64,000 nt of DNA from Oidiodendron maius Zn (taxonomy: Eukaryota; Ascomycota; Leotiomycetes; Myxotrichaceae). The stretch covers positions 2,342,096 to 2,406,095 of the forward strand of contig KN832872.1 in assembly GCA_000827325.1 (NCBI GenBank), written 5' to 3'. Below, one piece after another: positions 1-11,689 of this stretch. Within the stretch, counting starts at the first letter, position 1. Every line of letters begins with the position of its first letter. The position numbers and the translations under genes are program-made. The notes beneath the pieces are model-generated. The model was not told the DNA's origin. It saw only the letters and a program-made list of their open reading frames with translations, and did no database searches.

Positions 1-1280
1 CTAGTGGGAAGCTCTTACGGGGCGAATACGCAATGGGATGTGGCGAGCCTGAAACCTAAAGGATTGAAGTGCTTTGTTCCTTATGCTAGTATGATCCCTT
101 TCGCGATAAGCACATGACACCTTACTAACCGTTTTTGCTGCCAGCTGATCTTGATATGTATCGGGAGGCAGCGTATATTGGGGGCGTCCCCACTCATCGA
201 TACTTATCTGACTGGTTTAGTCGAGTACGCAAGTCTTCTCCAAAATGGCCGGATCATCTGGACCTTATGGGCATGATGAGTACACACCCATTCTATGATG
301 GTCTCTGGGAAATGATCAGTACCAAATCGGTCGCACTAGATCTTCCATGTTTTCTGGCTGCGCCTCAGATCTTTATCATCCACGGTCGTGGAGCATTCGA
401 AGCTTGGAGACTACGACAGCCCGAAAATACGCACCTTCAGCTGGTAGACTGCAATTACTATCCATGGCCCAGTCACGAAGCTTCAGGAAAGATACTGCAA
501 TTCCTCAACTATCATCTGAAGGGTACCGAGCATCCGCAGCTGGAGAAGGTTGGCATTCAAATGCGACTCGGGCACAAAACGTGGTATTGGCGCAAGGAAA
601 ACAACTGGCCAGTTCCTGGAACAAAATATACCAAGTGGCACCTTGGCGTGGATGGTAGTCTGACTAAGGACGAATCAAAGGACCCTGAAAAGAAATTTGA
701 CTATTCCTCAAAGATCCCCACAGGCGGCAAATCAGGCGTGAGTTTTTACTCTGTGCCGTTTGAAGAAGACACTGAATTTGCCGGACACTTCACTGCCGTA
801 CTCAGTGTTTCGTCATCTATGTCCGATGCGGATGTAGTGGTTACATTATGGGCAGTGGATGAAGCAGGACATGTTGTTCCATATGGCTCAGCAGGTCAAC
901 CCGAGCCTCTGGCGAAAGGGTTCCTTCGTGCAAGCCATCGGAAGACTGACCTCTCAAAGTCACTCCCTGAGCGGCCGTGGCATACCCACACACAAGAAGA
1001 CAATGCACTATTAATCGCGGGTGAAGCAGTTCAGCTTGAGGTTGAGATTTTCCCTGCTGCCGGGAGAGTTCGCAAGGGATGGAAGCTACGGGTAGATATT
1101 TCCCCATCCGAGCATCAGCCTGACATTCCAGGATATCAACCCCAAGATATGAGAATTTGGTACGGCGAAGAACATGATGAAGGGACAAATTCTATCCATG
1201 TTGGGCGTGGGCGATTGAACTACGTGTCTTGCCCTGTGGTGCCACTCAAATACAGCTATCCCAACATAGTACAAGTATAG
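1..1280 (+). CDS. CocE/NonD-type (S15 family) hydrolase, 5' partial
   Basis: An alpha/beta hydrolase of the X-Pro dipeptidyl-peptidase/cocaine-esterase (S15) type, expected to cleave an ester or amide bond. The gene enters from the left edge already in frame 1, where residues 4-7 (GSSYG context) form the nucleophile elbow with the catalytic serine. Exon 1 is 1-88, a 56-bp intron 89-144 (donor GTATGA, branch TTACTAAC, acceptor CCAG) follows, and exon 2 runs 145-1280. The join reads TDLDMYREAAYIGG, typical of the family. The last 230 residues form the beta-rich C-terminal S15 domain (region around GHFTAVLSVSSS and WKLRVDIS). The start codon and N-terminal third lie outside the window. It is convergent with the FAD monooxygenase 166 bp away. 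The substrate cannot be inferred. Confidence 0.85.
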
Positions 1281-1446
1281 ACACTTAATAAACAATTTCA
1301 ATACATAGGAATCAAATCATAGATCACCACCCTACATTATTTGCACTCTCAAGTAGCAGGATTAAAATTGGGAGCTTTATATTCGCGTCAATAATTTTAC
1401 TCTAGCCAATTCAATGTTGCTTACTCAACAGCAGGCTCCTCTTCTA

Positions 1447-2774
1447 TCAAAATTTCTCTTCTTCAATATCATACGCAAGCAACTTTTGACCCAGACCTAA
1501 ATTTTTTAAGCCAAAGGTATTGTAAATCATCAAACCTCCGGCAAGCATAAACTCATTAAAGCGCAGGCGCCGGGGTGACGTCTTCTTGCGCACACTACCC
1601 CGCGTCTCTGCCGTCTTAAGCATCTCTTCAATTCTTCTCCTTCTTCTGGTTTCGTATATGCTAATGGCACTGTCTAGGGTCAGATTCTTGCTGTGAAGTA
1701 GGTTAGAGAATAAGAAGACGTCCTCGAGCGCCATCGAAAAGCCTTGGCTAGCATGAGGCGGCATTGCGTGGGCTGCATCGCCGATAATGAGAACTCGACC
1801 TCTAGACCACCTTCCACCCACAGGAAGCTTGAAGTTAGGGTAGAACTTCACTACTTCTGTCTTACTGACAACTTCTTTCAACATGTCGACCCATTCATTG
1901 TGTGAATCACCAAGTAGCCCAATCAAAGTGGATTTCATACCGTCGACTTCTTTCTTGCCTCGCTCTTCCCACCCATCGCGTGTATCACCCTGGTCAGGGA
2001 GAGGGACCTCGCGAGAGAAGAACCAGTAAATCGAGTCGTGGGCTGCCGTGGCTGGAATCAGCATGAGGAGCCCATCCTCGGTCAGGGTTGCGTTCATATT
2101 TTCCAGCTTGCTAGCCGGGGGCGGGAGCATCGATGTCGAAACAAGAGAACCAATATTGGAAATACCTGAGTACTCCGGTACACAGGATGGGTCGACGTAC
2201 TTTGTGCGAACGGCAGAGTGGACACCGTCGCAGCCCAGAAGAAAATCACCAGTATCGATTGTGCCGTCGGAGAAGAACACGGTGACGCCATTATCATTCT
2301 CCTCGATTCTTTCCAGGCGCTTGCCGTATGAAATAGATATATTATCCTTCTCGGCAGCCTCCAATAACACCTCCATCACATCCGTTCGTTTGATTCTTAA
2401 ATATCCGAAACCCGTGTGTTTTTCACTCCATCCAATCATGTCCATCTCCCCAACGATAGAGCCTTTGGTAGAATGGAGGATGACGCTCGGCGTCTGCGCG
2501 CCTCGGGAAGCCATAGCGTCATAGAGTCCCAGTCGACTCAGTAATCTGAGGCCGTTAGATGGGATACCAATTGCTCCACCGAGCAATGTCATAGGTTCTT
2601 CGCGGAGTTCGTATATCACTGGCGTAATATGGTTGGTTTTACGGAGGCGGAGAGCTGCAGACACGCCGGCTGGCCCGGCCCCGATGATGATAACCTACAT
2701 TCGAGCGAAGTCAGATCTCTTCTATAGGCGCCGTATATAGGAGCGGACTCTCGAACCTTATCCATTTCGACCAT
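1447..2774 (-). CDS. FAD-dependent monooxygenase (PHBH / salicylate hydroxylase-like)
   Basis: A flavoprotein aromatic-hydroxylase-like monooxygenase using FAD and NAD(P)H. Exon 1 (2774-2757) encodes only MVEMDK. A 62-bp intron (2756-2695) with the weak donor GTTCGA is followed by exon 2 (2694-1447). Splicing creates the dinucleotide-binding motif VIIIGAGPAGVSAAL at the N-terminus, which the uninterrupted frame alone lacks. Other family motifs are visible: the DG motif FLLGCDGVHSAVR near residue 150 and the GD motif GRVLIIGDAAHAMPPHASQG near residue 290. About 411 residues, normal for the family. The neighbouring efflux pumps, cupin and Zn2Cys6 regulator suggest a secondary-metabolism or catabolic setting. 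The substrate is unknown. Confidence 0.88.
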
Positions 2775-4456
2775 GATGTCATCAAACGACAAACTTTGAA
2801 ATGTCTCGGTGGAAGGAACGGAGCTCTCACAATGTTTAGAAAGCTTTGCCGACTATTAACACATCAAATACCTAAGTTCGTTATGGGTTATTTTCACGAA
2901 AATCGTGAATAGATAGAGTTAAATATGTGAATAATACACGCACTCAAGTTATAGGCGATAATAAAGCTTAAATAATCAAAGGAAGAGAATAGGTTTCGCT
3001 GGTTGACTGCGGCAACCTTTTCTCCGAGGGGGCATTCGGAACACTGCAGAACTCGGAGTTTCGGCGTTTCGACATCCTTATCGATAGCACTGGCGAACTT
3101 GTATCATTCTATCCCAGGTTATGAGAATATAGACTAGCAGTTAAAGATTACCAAACAATTTTATAAAAACTTTCGTTGACCCCCTCTACTAAACGCCTGT
3201 AGGTGAGAAAATCTTGCCATTGCTCTTAATTTCAATCTCCAAATTGGCGATAGTGACAATTCTTGTTGGATGAACTGAGTATGTATGTCCAGCGGACATT
3301 ATATTTAAATTGAGGGGTCCAGAAATGGTCAGAATAGATTAACTCATGTTCTGTATCGTGCAGTAGGAACGTGTATTTCCACACATTCTTTCAACTTCCC
3401 GCTAGAAAACACATTCTAGAGAAAAGCCAATCCTGCCCAGAGTGAACAAAATACCCAGGAATATGTAGTCGGGACTTAGCTATGTTCGAAATATCGGACG
3501 CGAAAATCTCTACAGGCACCAAAACTCGTCAAACCTGGCGTGAAAAGAAGTGCGAAAACTCATGGAGCGCCAAGGCATCCATCCCTATGACGCAGTTAGA
3601 GTTCATCTATCCATTTGGCAACAAAACTTTTGAAAGTAGTAAGTCTCTATGCCCCTTTGTCATGTCCAATACAGGCGTTCACAATCTATCGAACACCGAC
3701 TCGCCCTGACTGTGCCAAGATAAGCAGGTACCCTGCCACGTCCGTTATTGTCGGTCGAAAGCCAAGATGATGTGCTTACACTCCAGAAATCTTGCGCGGT
3801 CTGTATCAAGGCTAAGAACGCGTTGCGATATAACATTATCAAGTTGTTCAAGATACACCAACAAGGGTCTCTAGTGTCTTTACAAATCCTCTAATACGCT
3901 TATTGGATAAGCGCTTTCTGAAAAGTATGCTAACTGCTTATAGATTGTGGATACCTCTGGCCTAGCTTATCGAAAGAGATTCAGGCGATTTTCCTCTCAC
4001 GTCAGATCTAGTAAAGGGTCTCGTTGATAACTGTATATCAGTAATCGATGTCAGCTCACCCGTCTCTTGGAATTAAATAAGCAAGACTTACACTAATGCA
4101 GGCCGTCCTCTCAGCTTTTCTTGATACCTGCACTATCCAACGTGGCAATTTAAGTAGTAATCAAACCCGTTCTAGAAAATATAATTGTTAGCAGTATAAG
4201 CGGTACTGACATAATTTGGGTAAGTCTACTCTTGTGTGTAAACCGTCACATAAGCCTTAATATAGCGTTGCTCTTTGGTTATACTGCCTGCAAGCTAATG
4301 AGATTTAATAATTTATCTTACCCCCTTGAAGGAAAGTGTTATAAAGTAAGCGCCTGGACTCACTTTGACACTTACTCGAGTAGTTGAAATATATTCTGTT
4401 TTTCTCTCGCATTCCATTTCTATACAACTCCAGTACCTTTGCTCATTATATTTATT
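2775..4456. other. Intergenic region, no gene recognised
   Basis: AT-rich spacer between the divergent FAD monooxygenase and DHA2 transporter. It must hold both promoters. A 75-codon open frame at 3482-3709 has no recognisable domain and is probably chance. No repeats with clear ends were seen. Confidence 0.5.
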
Positions 4457-6296
4457 ATGTTGTCTGCAACGAACGAGGGCGTAGTCGCCAGCTCAAATCC
4501 TGCCACAGGAGATTCTCCGGCCACTATTGACGAAGAATCTCCACGTATCATCAACTCTCCACTAAATGACAAGAAATCCGATATTCCATCTGATAAGGCA
4601 CAAATAGAAGCTGAGTCTCAAAATTCCCTGGCGGAGTTCAAAAGACCCATCAGTGACACTCGATGGTTTCTCGTAACTGTCGGCCTCCTTCTTGGAGCAT
4701 TCCTTTATGGTATGCTTCGCACACATTTGTCAATTTGAAGCCTGCTGATCGTTTCAGGTCTCGACACGACCATCGCTGCAGACGTTCAAGGTCCGATCCT
4801 CGTCTCTCTAGGCGAACTTGAGAAGCTGCCGTGGGTTGGCATTGGCTTTCCTATGGGTTCAGTATCAGTCATTCTGCTTGTTGGATGCTTGAACAGTCTT
4901 TTTAATATCAAATACCTCCTCAACGCCGGTTTTATCATCTTCGAAATTGGTAGCGCAGTATGTGGTTCTGCTCCAAATATGAATGCCATGATTTGCGGAC
5001 GAATTATTGCTGGTATTGGGGGTGCAGCAATGTATCTTGGGTGAGCTGCCTGCCTAGTCAACCTTTTTCCAGTTTGTCCTTTGGCAACTAATATATTTTA
5101 GTGCATTGACTTATATGTCCATTTTTACTGGTCATAAAGAACGCCCGCTATATAATGCCCTGATTGGAATTTGCTGGGGGACTGGATGCATTGCTGGTCC
5201 TCTTATCGGTGGAGGTTTTGCTACCAGCAGCGCAACCTGGAGATGGGCATTTTACATTAATTTACCTCTCTGTGCCCTTTTCTCTCCGATTTATATTTTT
5301 ATTAACCCGAGTTTTAACCCGAAGCCGGATATGCCTGAGCTCAAGAAGCTGGCTAGTATCGACTGGGTCGGTGTCATTCTGCATGCCTTGGTCTTCACCA
5401 TCTTCCAGGTCGTTCTGACATTATCTGGCCCTACCTGGCAATGGGATTCCGCTGGTTCGATCACTCTATGGGCTGTCTTTGGTGTTCTCCTCATCTTCCA
5501 TTGCCTTCAACAGTACTTCTGCCTCTTTACGACTCCCGAGAGACGCCTCTTTCCGGTTCAATTTCTAAAGAGCCGTACCCTTATTCTCCTATTTATGAGC
5601 ACTGCGAGTGCAGCTTCGGCAGTGTTCGTTAGCGTCTATTATGTCCCCGTCTTTTTCCAGTTTACTAAGGGAGACACTGCTATTCATGCCGCCGTCCGCC
5701 TTTTGCCATTCATCATCGTGATGGTAGTCTTCGTTCTGATTAGTGGCGGGTCGCTGCCTCAAGTTGGAGGATATATGCCATACTACGCTATTGGGGGTGC
5801 TCTGGTCATTATTGGCGCATCGCTGATGCACACCGTCAACTCAGAAACATCAACGAATAAGATTTACGGTTATGAAGTCCTCGTAGCTGCTGGTGCCGGC
5901 TTGGCTTTCCAAATTGCGTATACAGTTGTCGTTGTCAAGGTGACACCAGCAGAGGTTCCTGCTGCGATAGGATTTATCAACGTTGGGCAAATCGGTGGTG
6001 TAACCATTGCTCTATCTATTGCTGGCAATATATACCAGAACATTGGCTTTATCAAGCTGCGTGAGGCACTGGCGCTGTATAACTTCTCGGACTCAGAACT
6101 GCGGGAGGCGCTTGGTGGCGCAACATCTGCCATTCTTGACAATCAGGGCACAGTGAGGGACCAAGCATTAGCTGCTATCGTAACAACAATCAGCCAGATT
6201 TGGATCATGATTATTGCTGCTGGTGCTCTTTGTTTTGTAAGCTCGCTGTGTATGAAGAGGGAGAAGCTGCAATTGGAAAACATTACAGTTGGATAA
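4457..6296 (+). CDS. MFS transporter, DHA2 (14-TMS) drug/metabolite efflux type
   Basis: A proton-driven plasma-membrane exporter of the DHA2 major facilitator family, the type often linked to fungal metabolite clusters. Three exons: 4457-4709, 4758-5040 and 5102-6296, with introns of 48 and 61 bp. The splices restore GAFLYGLDTTIAADVQ (end of TM1) and the run GGAAMYLGALTYMSIF (TM4-5 region), both typical of DHA2 pumps. Motif C-like GPLIGGGFATSSATWRWAF follows. The N-terminal tail is about 65 hydrophilic residues rich in Ser and acidic residues. Roughly 576 residues, complete. An earlier ATG at the 5' end is out of frame, so 4457 is chosen. The substrate is not deducible; a product of the neighbouring enzymes is the natural guess. 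Confidence 0.9.
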
Positions 6297-6482
6297 AGTG
6301 TTGCGCTATGATAGACGCCTAAAACAATAAATTCACCTCAAGCTGACTACGATGGATGGACGCTGATGGAGTTGTACAGACAGAGGGCGTTTAAATTCCC
6401 GCCAACGGGTTAGCAGATTCTATCAAAGGCCTTGTCACCTTACAATAAACCCTTCGTGCTCTTGAACTGCACAGCTACACTA

Positions 6483-7016
6483 TTATTTCAGAACATCTCC
6501 ACCTAACTCTACCCCTCCTTCCACTGCCCCCTCTGCTCCCAACAATACAGCCACGTACCTCGCTCCCTCCGTTCGACTCAGGTTTTTCCACTTATGCATT
6601 GCAGCCCTCTGCACAACCATATCTCCCTTCCTTACCACCCTCTTCTCTCCCCCATCTAGACTCAGCTCCAGCACCCCTTCAAGCATCACAATATAGTCTA
6701 CAGTCTGCGTTCGGTGCCAAAACCCTTCTTCTTGCTCTGGATTAGGCTCGAAATTTAGATAGGCGAAGGCGCTGCCGCCTGCGGCGGGGAAAGAAAGATA
6801 TGGAGGGCCAGACGATACGACGTTGACGTGGTGGGTTAGGTCCGCGTTGTGGGTTAGAGTGAAGGAGGGCAGGGTGGAGTAGACGTAGGACAGTGATGCT
6901 ATGGGTCCTAGAACTTGGGTTGGAGGTTGGGTGACGGGGAGGAAAGACGAGGTTTTAGCCTCCGAGTCTGAATTCGTTGTAATGTGGACGTTGAGCGCGG
7001 AGGATGCAGTCGCCAT
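6483..7016 (-). CDS. Cupin-domain protein
   Basis: A single-exon 177-residue protein with one cupin beta-barrel in its C-terminal half. The first cupin motif is visible as WHRTQTVDYIVMLEGVLEL (residues about 97-115) and the second as GDMVVQRAAMHKWKN (residues about 129-143). The metal-binding His of motif 2 is present; motif 1 has a single His. Such small cupins occur in fungal metabolic clusters as isomerases, cyclases or decarboxylases, but no reaction can be assigned here. The N-terminal 45 residues are low in complexity. It is transcribed toward the 3' end of the DHA2 transporter and lies head-to-head with the Zn2Cys6 regulator. Confidence 0.75.
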   Translation of the reverse strand: MATASSALNVHITTNSDSEAKTSSFLPVTQPPTQVLGPIASLSYVYSTLPSFTLTHNADLTHHVNVVSSGPPYLSFPAAGGSAFAYLNFEPNPEQEEGFWHRTQTVDYIVMLEGVLELSLDGGEKRVVRKGDMVVQRAAMHKWKNLSRTEGARYVAVLLGAEGAVEGGVELGGDVLK

Positions 7017-7860
7017 CTTGACTAATTTGCTTGATTTTAATTAGGTTCCAGAATTAGGATGTTCGATGCTTGAGAATGAGAAGTAAGGGTTAATTTGTAC
7101 TCCTTAAGTACTTTCTACTCGGGTCCTCCTATTTGGCCGATTCCGAACATAATCCAGCTACAGGACCGGTGAAGGGTTCAATTACAAGCCCGTACCCAGT
7201 TTCTGATGTAGGAAAGCCGCAAGGGTCAACAACTTTATGCTCCAACACGCGCTCCTGGTTGGCCCAGACCCAGTGATGGTGTCACACAACACCAAATTGT
7301 TGATATCTGCTGAAGAGGATCGGGCTGATGGACATGGGCTGATCACGCTAGAATTATTTCAGGGATATTTGTGCGAGCTCGCTAGGCTTCGTGCTGGATA
7401 TATGAGATCATCTATCTAAAAGCTAATTTTATAAAGGTATATCTAAATAGACGCAGGCAAAATTGTTAAATCGTCGCAGCTGCCTGAACCTGTTAAAATT
7501 AACAAACCTATAAAACTGATAATAACCTAAAAGGGGAATCAAACATCTCCATAACCACCGAAAACTACCCCAAGTATACGAGAAGAATACGGGAATAAAA
7601 ATTGCTGCAATATTATTGGTGGAGCTAGTCTAAAAGGGGTATAGGCGTCGATTTAGTAATGTACCCCACATCGATTTAGTTGTGCCTGCTTACAATTTCC
7701 TGCTCCTGAAACATGGTATTATGTGCGAACTTCTTCCTCAATCGTTTTAGCTTTGTTTCGCGGGATCTTCCATCTCTCTTCCTGCGGGAATTATTACCCA
7801 ATACCTAACCTCACGTCTCTTTCTTACCCGATCTCTTGCTTGATACCGAAGGTCCAGGCT
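7017..7860. other. Intergenic / divergent promoter region
   Basis: Spacer between the cupin gene and the Zn2Cys6 regulator. The regulator frame stays open upstream to 7723 (an extra 46 codons), but that part lacks family similarity and is probably 5' leader. The motif TCGATTTAGT occurs twice, near 7649 and 7670. Nothing else was recognised. Confidence 0.4.
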
Positions 7861-9513
7861 ATGGGAGCATTGAGCAAAGGATGCGGATCCTGCAAAAGAA
7901 GGAAGGTCAAATGTGACGAGACGCGTCCAAATTGCACTCGGTGCCGTAATGCGGGCATAGAATGCGCCGGCTTCGCACGACGACTAAGATTTGTGGATGA
8001 GAAGCCCCGTATCCGACGCTCCATAGCAGTCTCTTGGGTACAGTCTCACGAATTCTCAACAATAGCAAGGAGTTCTAACTTGGAATTTCATTCGAGTCGA
8101 ATTAACCGGCCCCAGTCCCTCAGTCCTGCTACTTTCTTAGCAAATACGTTACCTTTGACGGCTTTCGAGGACGATATATTCACTTCTTATCTATTATCTA
8201 GGCTGTTTGAAGGAAAGTACCGGTGTCCATCTGGCGCTACTGAGGAAACGCAATGTGGCTTACCCGCGGATTGGGTTCCAGAGCTAGTCAACACTCCTCA
8301 AAAGCCGCGCCACAAGTCTTGGGATGCTTTGGCGGCAATTGTCTTTGGACAAGCTCACAATAACGATGACGTGATAACCAACGCACTTAGACTATATGGG
8401 CAAGCATTATCGGAGCTACGCAGTCAACTTTCAAATCCCGATAATCAACATACTGACAGTACGTTAGCGTCTATAACTGCTCTTTACATGTATGAGGTAA
8501 GCTACAAGTTATTCCATTGCAGAAAGGCATTGATGAATGCAGATACTGGGTTCAAAAACGGAAAAGGGTTGGATGCCGCATGCAAATGGTCTTGGACGGC
8601 TTTTGGAGTGGAGAGGCCCATGGCAGCAGAAGTCCTATGCTGGGAAAAGCATTTTTCTCGAACACCGTATTATGCTGGTATGAAATATCCTACTTTGTCA
8701 AGTTTAAAATCTTATATATTACAGGTTGCGAAGTCAATTGTTTTGCGTCAGAGCACGTTTCTTCGTGACCCAATTTGGAAATTGGTGCCCTGGGAAGATG
8801 ACCCAACATCGAAATCAGCTATTGATTATCTAATCGATATCGGGACAGACGCTGCGGAATGCCTTGCTCAAATCAAGACATACGATAGCAGCAAGAGCAT
8901 GCAGGAAATTGAGAACTCTAAGCTCAGAGCTCAGGCTGCTATGTGTCTCGAAGAATTGAATGCCTGGTGGCGCCAGCGGGAAGAGGAGCATGCCCAAATT
9001 GTTACGGTCGTAGCTTCACCTCAAGTAACCGGCGACCTACTCTTTCCCACGCTTCTAGAATACGATATGCTGTGGACAGCGTTTTCGATATGTACTTACG
9101 ACGCAATACGAATCTTGCTATTACAGTTATGGAATACGCTCCAGCTATTCCCGAGCTCAATCCAAACAACCGATCAACGTGTTGTTCTAGACATGCCAAA
9201 TAGAACGGCCCTGCTTGGCATAACTTCTGATACCAAAGGTCTCGCTTGTGAGATTCTTCGGTCTCTAACATATTGCTATGGAAAGTCTGGACGCTTTATA
9301 AGTACATTCAGTTTCTTGTTTATTCAAGACGTAGCATACGGGTGTTTTGATCAGGATTCAAAAGAAGCTAAATGGGTTGTCGAACATAGATGGGCTGAAC
9401 TTGCTAATTTTAATGATATTAAAGACACAAACTTGTTAAGGAGACTACTGCCGTCGGGTCAAATAAAGGTTGGGGCTTGGTTAGGTACGAGTGATAGAGC
9501 GCCTAGGGTCTAA
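7861..9513 (+). CDS. Zn2Cys6 fungal-specific transcription factor
   Basis: A DNA-binding regulator. The binuclear zinc cluster is at residues 8-36, beginning CGSCKRRKVKC and ending at the Cys of NAGIEC. The middle domain is the fungal-specific TF domain. The whole stretch is one open frame, but splicing is clearly needed: introns at 8497-8542 (46 bp) and 8678-8724 (47 bp) put the 45-codon middle exon (8543-8677) in another frame, where it reads GWMPHANGLGRLLEWRGPW and FLEHRIMLVAKSIVLRQ, the conserved core of this family. Unspliced sequence there is unrelated. Start chosen at 7861 because the zinc cluster follows directly. 519 residues. It is probably the local regulator of the flanking transporters and enzymes; that role is inferred from position. 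Confidence 0.9.
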   Translation: MGALSKGCGSCKRRKVKCDETRPNCTRCRNAGIECAGFARRLRFVDEKPRIRRSIAVSWVQSHEFSTIARSSNLEFHSSRINRPQSLSPATFLANTLPLTAFEDDIFTSYLLSRLFEGKYRCPSGATEETQCGLPADWVPELVNTPQKPRHKSWDALAAIVFGQAHNNDDVITNALRLYGQALSELRSQLSNPDNQHTDSTLASITALYMYEVSYKLFHCRKALMNADTGFKNGKGLDAACKWSWTAFGVERPMAAEVLCWEKHFSRTPYYAGMKYPTLSSLKSYILQVAKSIVLRQSTFLRDPIWKLVPWEDDPTSKSAIDYLIDIGTDAAECLAQIKTYDSSKSMQEIENSKLRAQAAMCLEELNAWWRQREEEHAQIVTVVASPQVTGDLLFPTLLEYDMLWTAFSICTYDAIRILLLQLWNTLQLFPSSIQTTDQRVVLDMPNRTALLGITSDTKGLACEILRSLTYCYGKSGRFISTFSFLFIQDVAYGCFDQDSKEAKWVVEHRWAELANFNDIKDTNLLRRLLPSGQIKVGAWLGTSDRAPRV

Positions 9514-10115
9514 GACACAAATAATGAGAGGTAATAAAGGTGCCATACGTTGATTCTAACCCGGACGTGGCTCATATGTGTCGGTGAACATGTAACGGCT
9601 CATACGTATGGTTGAATTTCCAGTACCGAGAGTACAACTATAGGTGCTCATAAATATACCATTTGTAAGGAGAGGGAGCAGTGACCATGAGGTAGGACAT
9701 ATTGCGCAAATTGATTATTCTTGAACTGAGGCAATATAGGTGCACAGGTCGTAGTCAGGAATCAAGGTGAAACTCAGTGTTATATTAAGTGATGCAGAGA
9801 CAACTAAAGTAAGAAGAGATTCAGGAGAACTAGAGCCTTTTATGCTCAACACTATACACTCAATTGAGTCACCAAATAGGCTCCCACCTGGTCACCTTAT
9901 AGGCACCAGTAGGCAGCCTAATAGGCAGATGTGTAGTATGAGTAAATGTGCCCGAAGCCCTAGGACCTAGTCAACAATTATGATGATAGAATTTATTTAC
10001 TGAGTTACTATGGACAGACCTGCCTTATCATTGCTAGTGCAGAAATGCAAGAGAATCTACGGAATACACGTCTTGGAATAACTACTAATAACCAGAGACG
10101 TAAATTATATCCGAA
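9514..10115. other. Intergenic region with a dispersed repeat copy
   Basis: Spacer between the regulator and the 3' end of the DHA1 transporter pseudogene. It contains a degenerate repeat (9741-9813) shared with a second place in the window. No coding sequence recognised. Confidence 0.4.
9741..9813. repeat. Dispersed repeat copy A
   Basis: About 70 bp resembling 27713-27830. Shared blocks include ATCAAGGTGAAACTCAG, then TTATATT, then GATGCAGAGACAACTAA; the second copy has about 45 extra bases between the last two blocks. Probably a decayed transposon end or solo LTR; no terminal structure was recognised. Confidence 0.55.
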
Positions 10116-11689
10116 TCACGATGCAGCTGAGATGGCTGGACGGCCCCTATTTGCTCTTCTTTCGTCCGATTTTCTTTTCTTCTCTTTTCTCCATCTCTGT
10201 CCCAAGATCCAGGCAGACCACCACAACAAGCTTCCAAAAGCCCAGATGAATGATATCAGAGTACCTGTCCAGCCTCTGCCAATACTGTTCAACAGTGGTT
10301 CCACGAGGGCCACTCCTCCAGCCCCAAAGTAAACATCGGATTAAATTATTTGCTGCAGTTGCAGCTGATGGGCTATCGGGGTAGCAATCTATTATTAGTA
10401 CGTTAAGATATTGGAAGGATCCCGATAGCGAAACGGTGTTAAGAAATAATAGTACCAGCGCTGCCGGCAGTGGAGGGTGTTCCATGTTCATGATCCAGCC
10501 GTACGGAATAATGCAGACACAACCCAAGTATACCAGTGGCAATCCAATCTCTAGTCGCGCTCTCTCAACAGTAAATTCATCTATGTTCACTTGATGGTCT
10601 TTCCTGACCTCGACATTGAGATTTTTGGCGTGGCGTCGAAAGTTCCAGTCAATGAGTCGGCCTACAACCTGACATGCTACAAGAGCACCAGCGCCCATCG
10701 GGATATAACATAGTCCGACTTGTATGGAATTGTAGTGAAAGGTCGATACGAGCTGGGAGGGTAAACTGGTGAGGAGGATGTAGAATCCAGCGTACAGAAG
10801 TCCGCCGAGGAACATAAGGAGGAAAGCTTCCTTCGAGAAGATTATATATAGAGAAGAGATGATGCTGGGCCGGAATTTCCTGGATATTGTAGTAGTTAGC
10901 TCTGGAAGGCCAGCCTTGCGTTGTTTGCGACGATGTAGATAAGATATTAACGAGATGTTCCACCTCTGGGGAGGGACGGAGCCGTTTCCAACGATATTGC
11001 GGCAGGTTTCAGGGATTATGAGCGCGAATGTCAAGAGCATGACACCACCATAGATGTCAAGGAACCAGAATACAGCGCGCCAGCCTTGAAAGTGAATCAG
11101 AAGTCCTCCGATCAATGGTCCTAATATGGGACCTAAATTCGAACCCAGAGCGGCGATGCCAATGTATTTCCCCGTTCTGATCTTGTCACGACATCCGAGA
11201 CTACGCCGTTAGATAAAGCCACTGTGCCGCTACTTCCGCTACTCTGAAGACACCGAAGTAGTATGAGCGCTACAAAGCTTGTTTGTATAGCGAGGCCTGT
11301 ATTCGCGGCGATGTAGAGGGTAAAGCAAAAGAGATACGCTGGTCTTCGACCCCATCGATCTGAAATTCCTCCAATAAAAGTCGGTGCAACTGCTTGGAAA
11401 ATCTTCTAAGAGTCAGCATACATGCTACTTGACTCGCGTGACGCCAAAAACATACCATATACGTAGTAATAGTTAAGTTGATATTTCCCACCGACGTATT
11501 TAAGTCAGAAGCCAGGACGGTCAGAGCGGGGTAATAAATGCTGGAAGAGACTGGAGACGAGAATGCCGCCATAGATGCCACCCACGCATAGAATACCTTT
11601 TCGGCCCCGGAGGAGATAGAATAGGGCGGCTGTGTCACTCCTCCCGACTCTTGGGGAGGAGCTTCTTTATTTTCCTCGGATGAAGTCAT
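10116..11689 (-). pseudogene. MFS transporter (DHA1 multidrug type) with two frameshifts
   Basis: A 12-TMS drug/metabolite exporter. Exon 1 (11689-11456) begins MTSSEENKEAPPQ. An intron of about 50 bp ends at a tandem acceptor (TTAGAAG, 11403-11408), and exon 2 continues [18 protein letters not shown], the DHA1 signature loop. The frame then breaks at 11167-11173 (one base short, between SDVVTRSER and [10 protein letters not shown]) and again at 10322-10328 (one base too many, between NNLIRCLL and GAGGVALVEP). Both lie at CCCC runs next to A or T runs. All segments between are well conserved and free of stops, so the gene is either recently dead or affected by homopolymer errors in the assembly. 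It stands tail-to-tail with the Zn2Cys6 regulator. Confidence 0.8.

Noticed and set aside
7723-7860. N-terminal extension of the Zn2Cys6 regulator
   Set aside because: Open in frame but without family similarity; the zinc cluster normally lies at the very N-terminus, so the ATG at 7861 is preferred.
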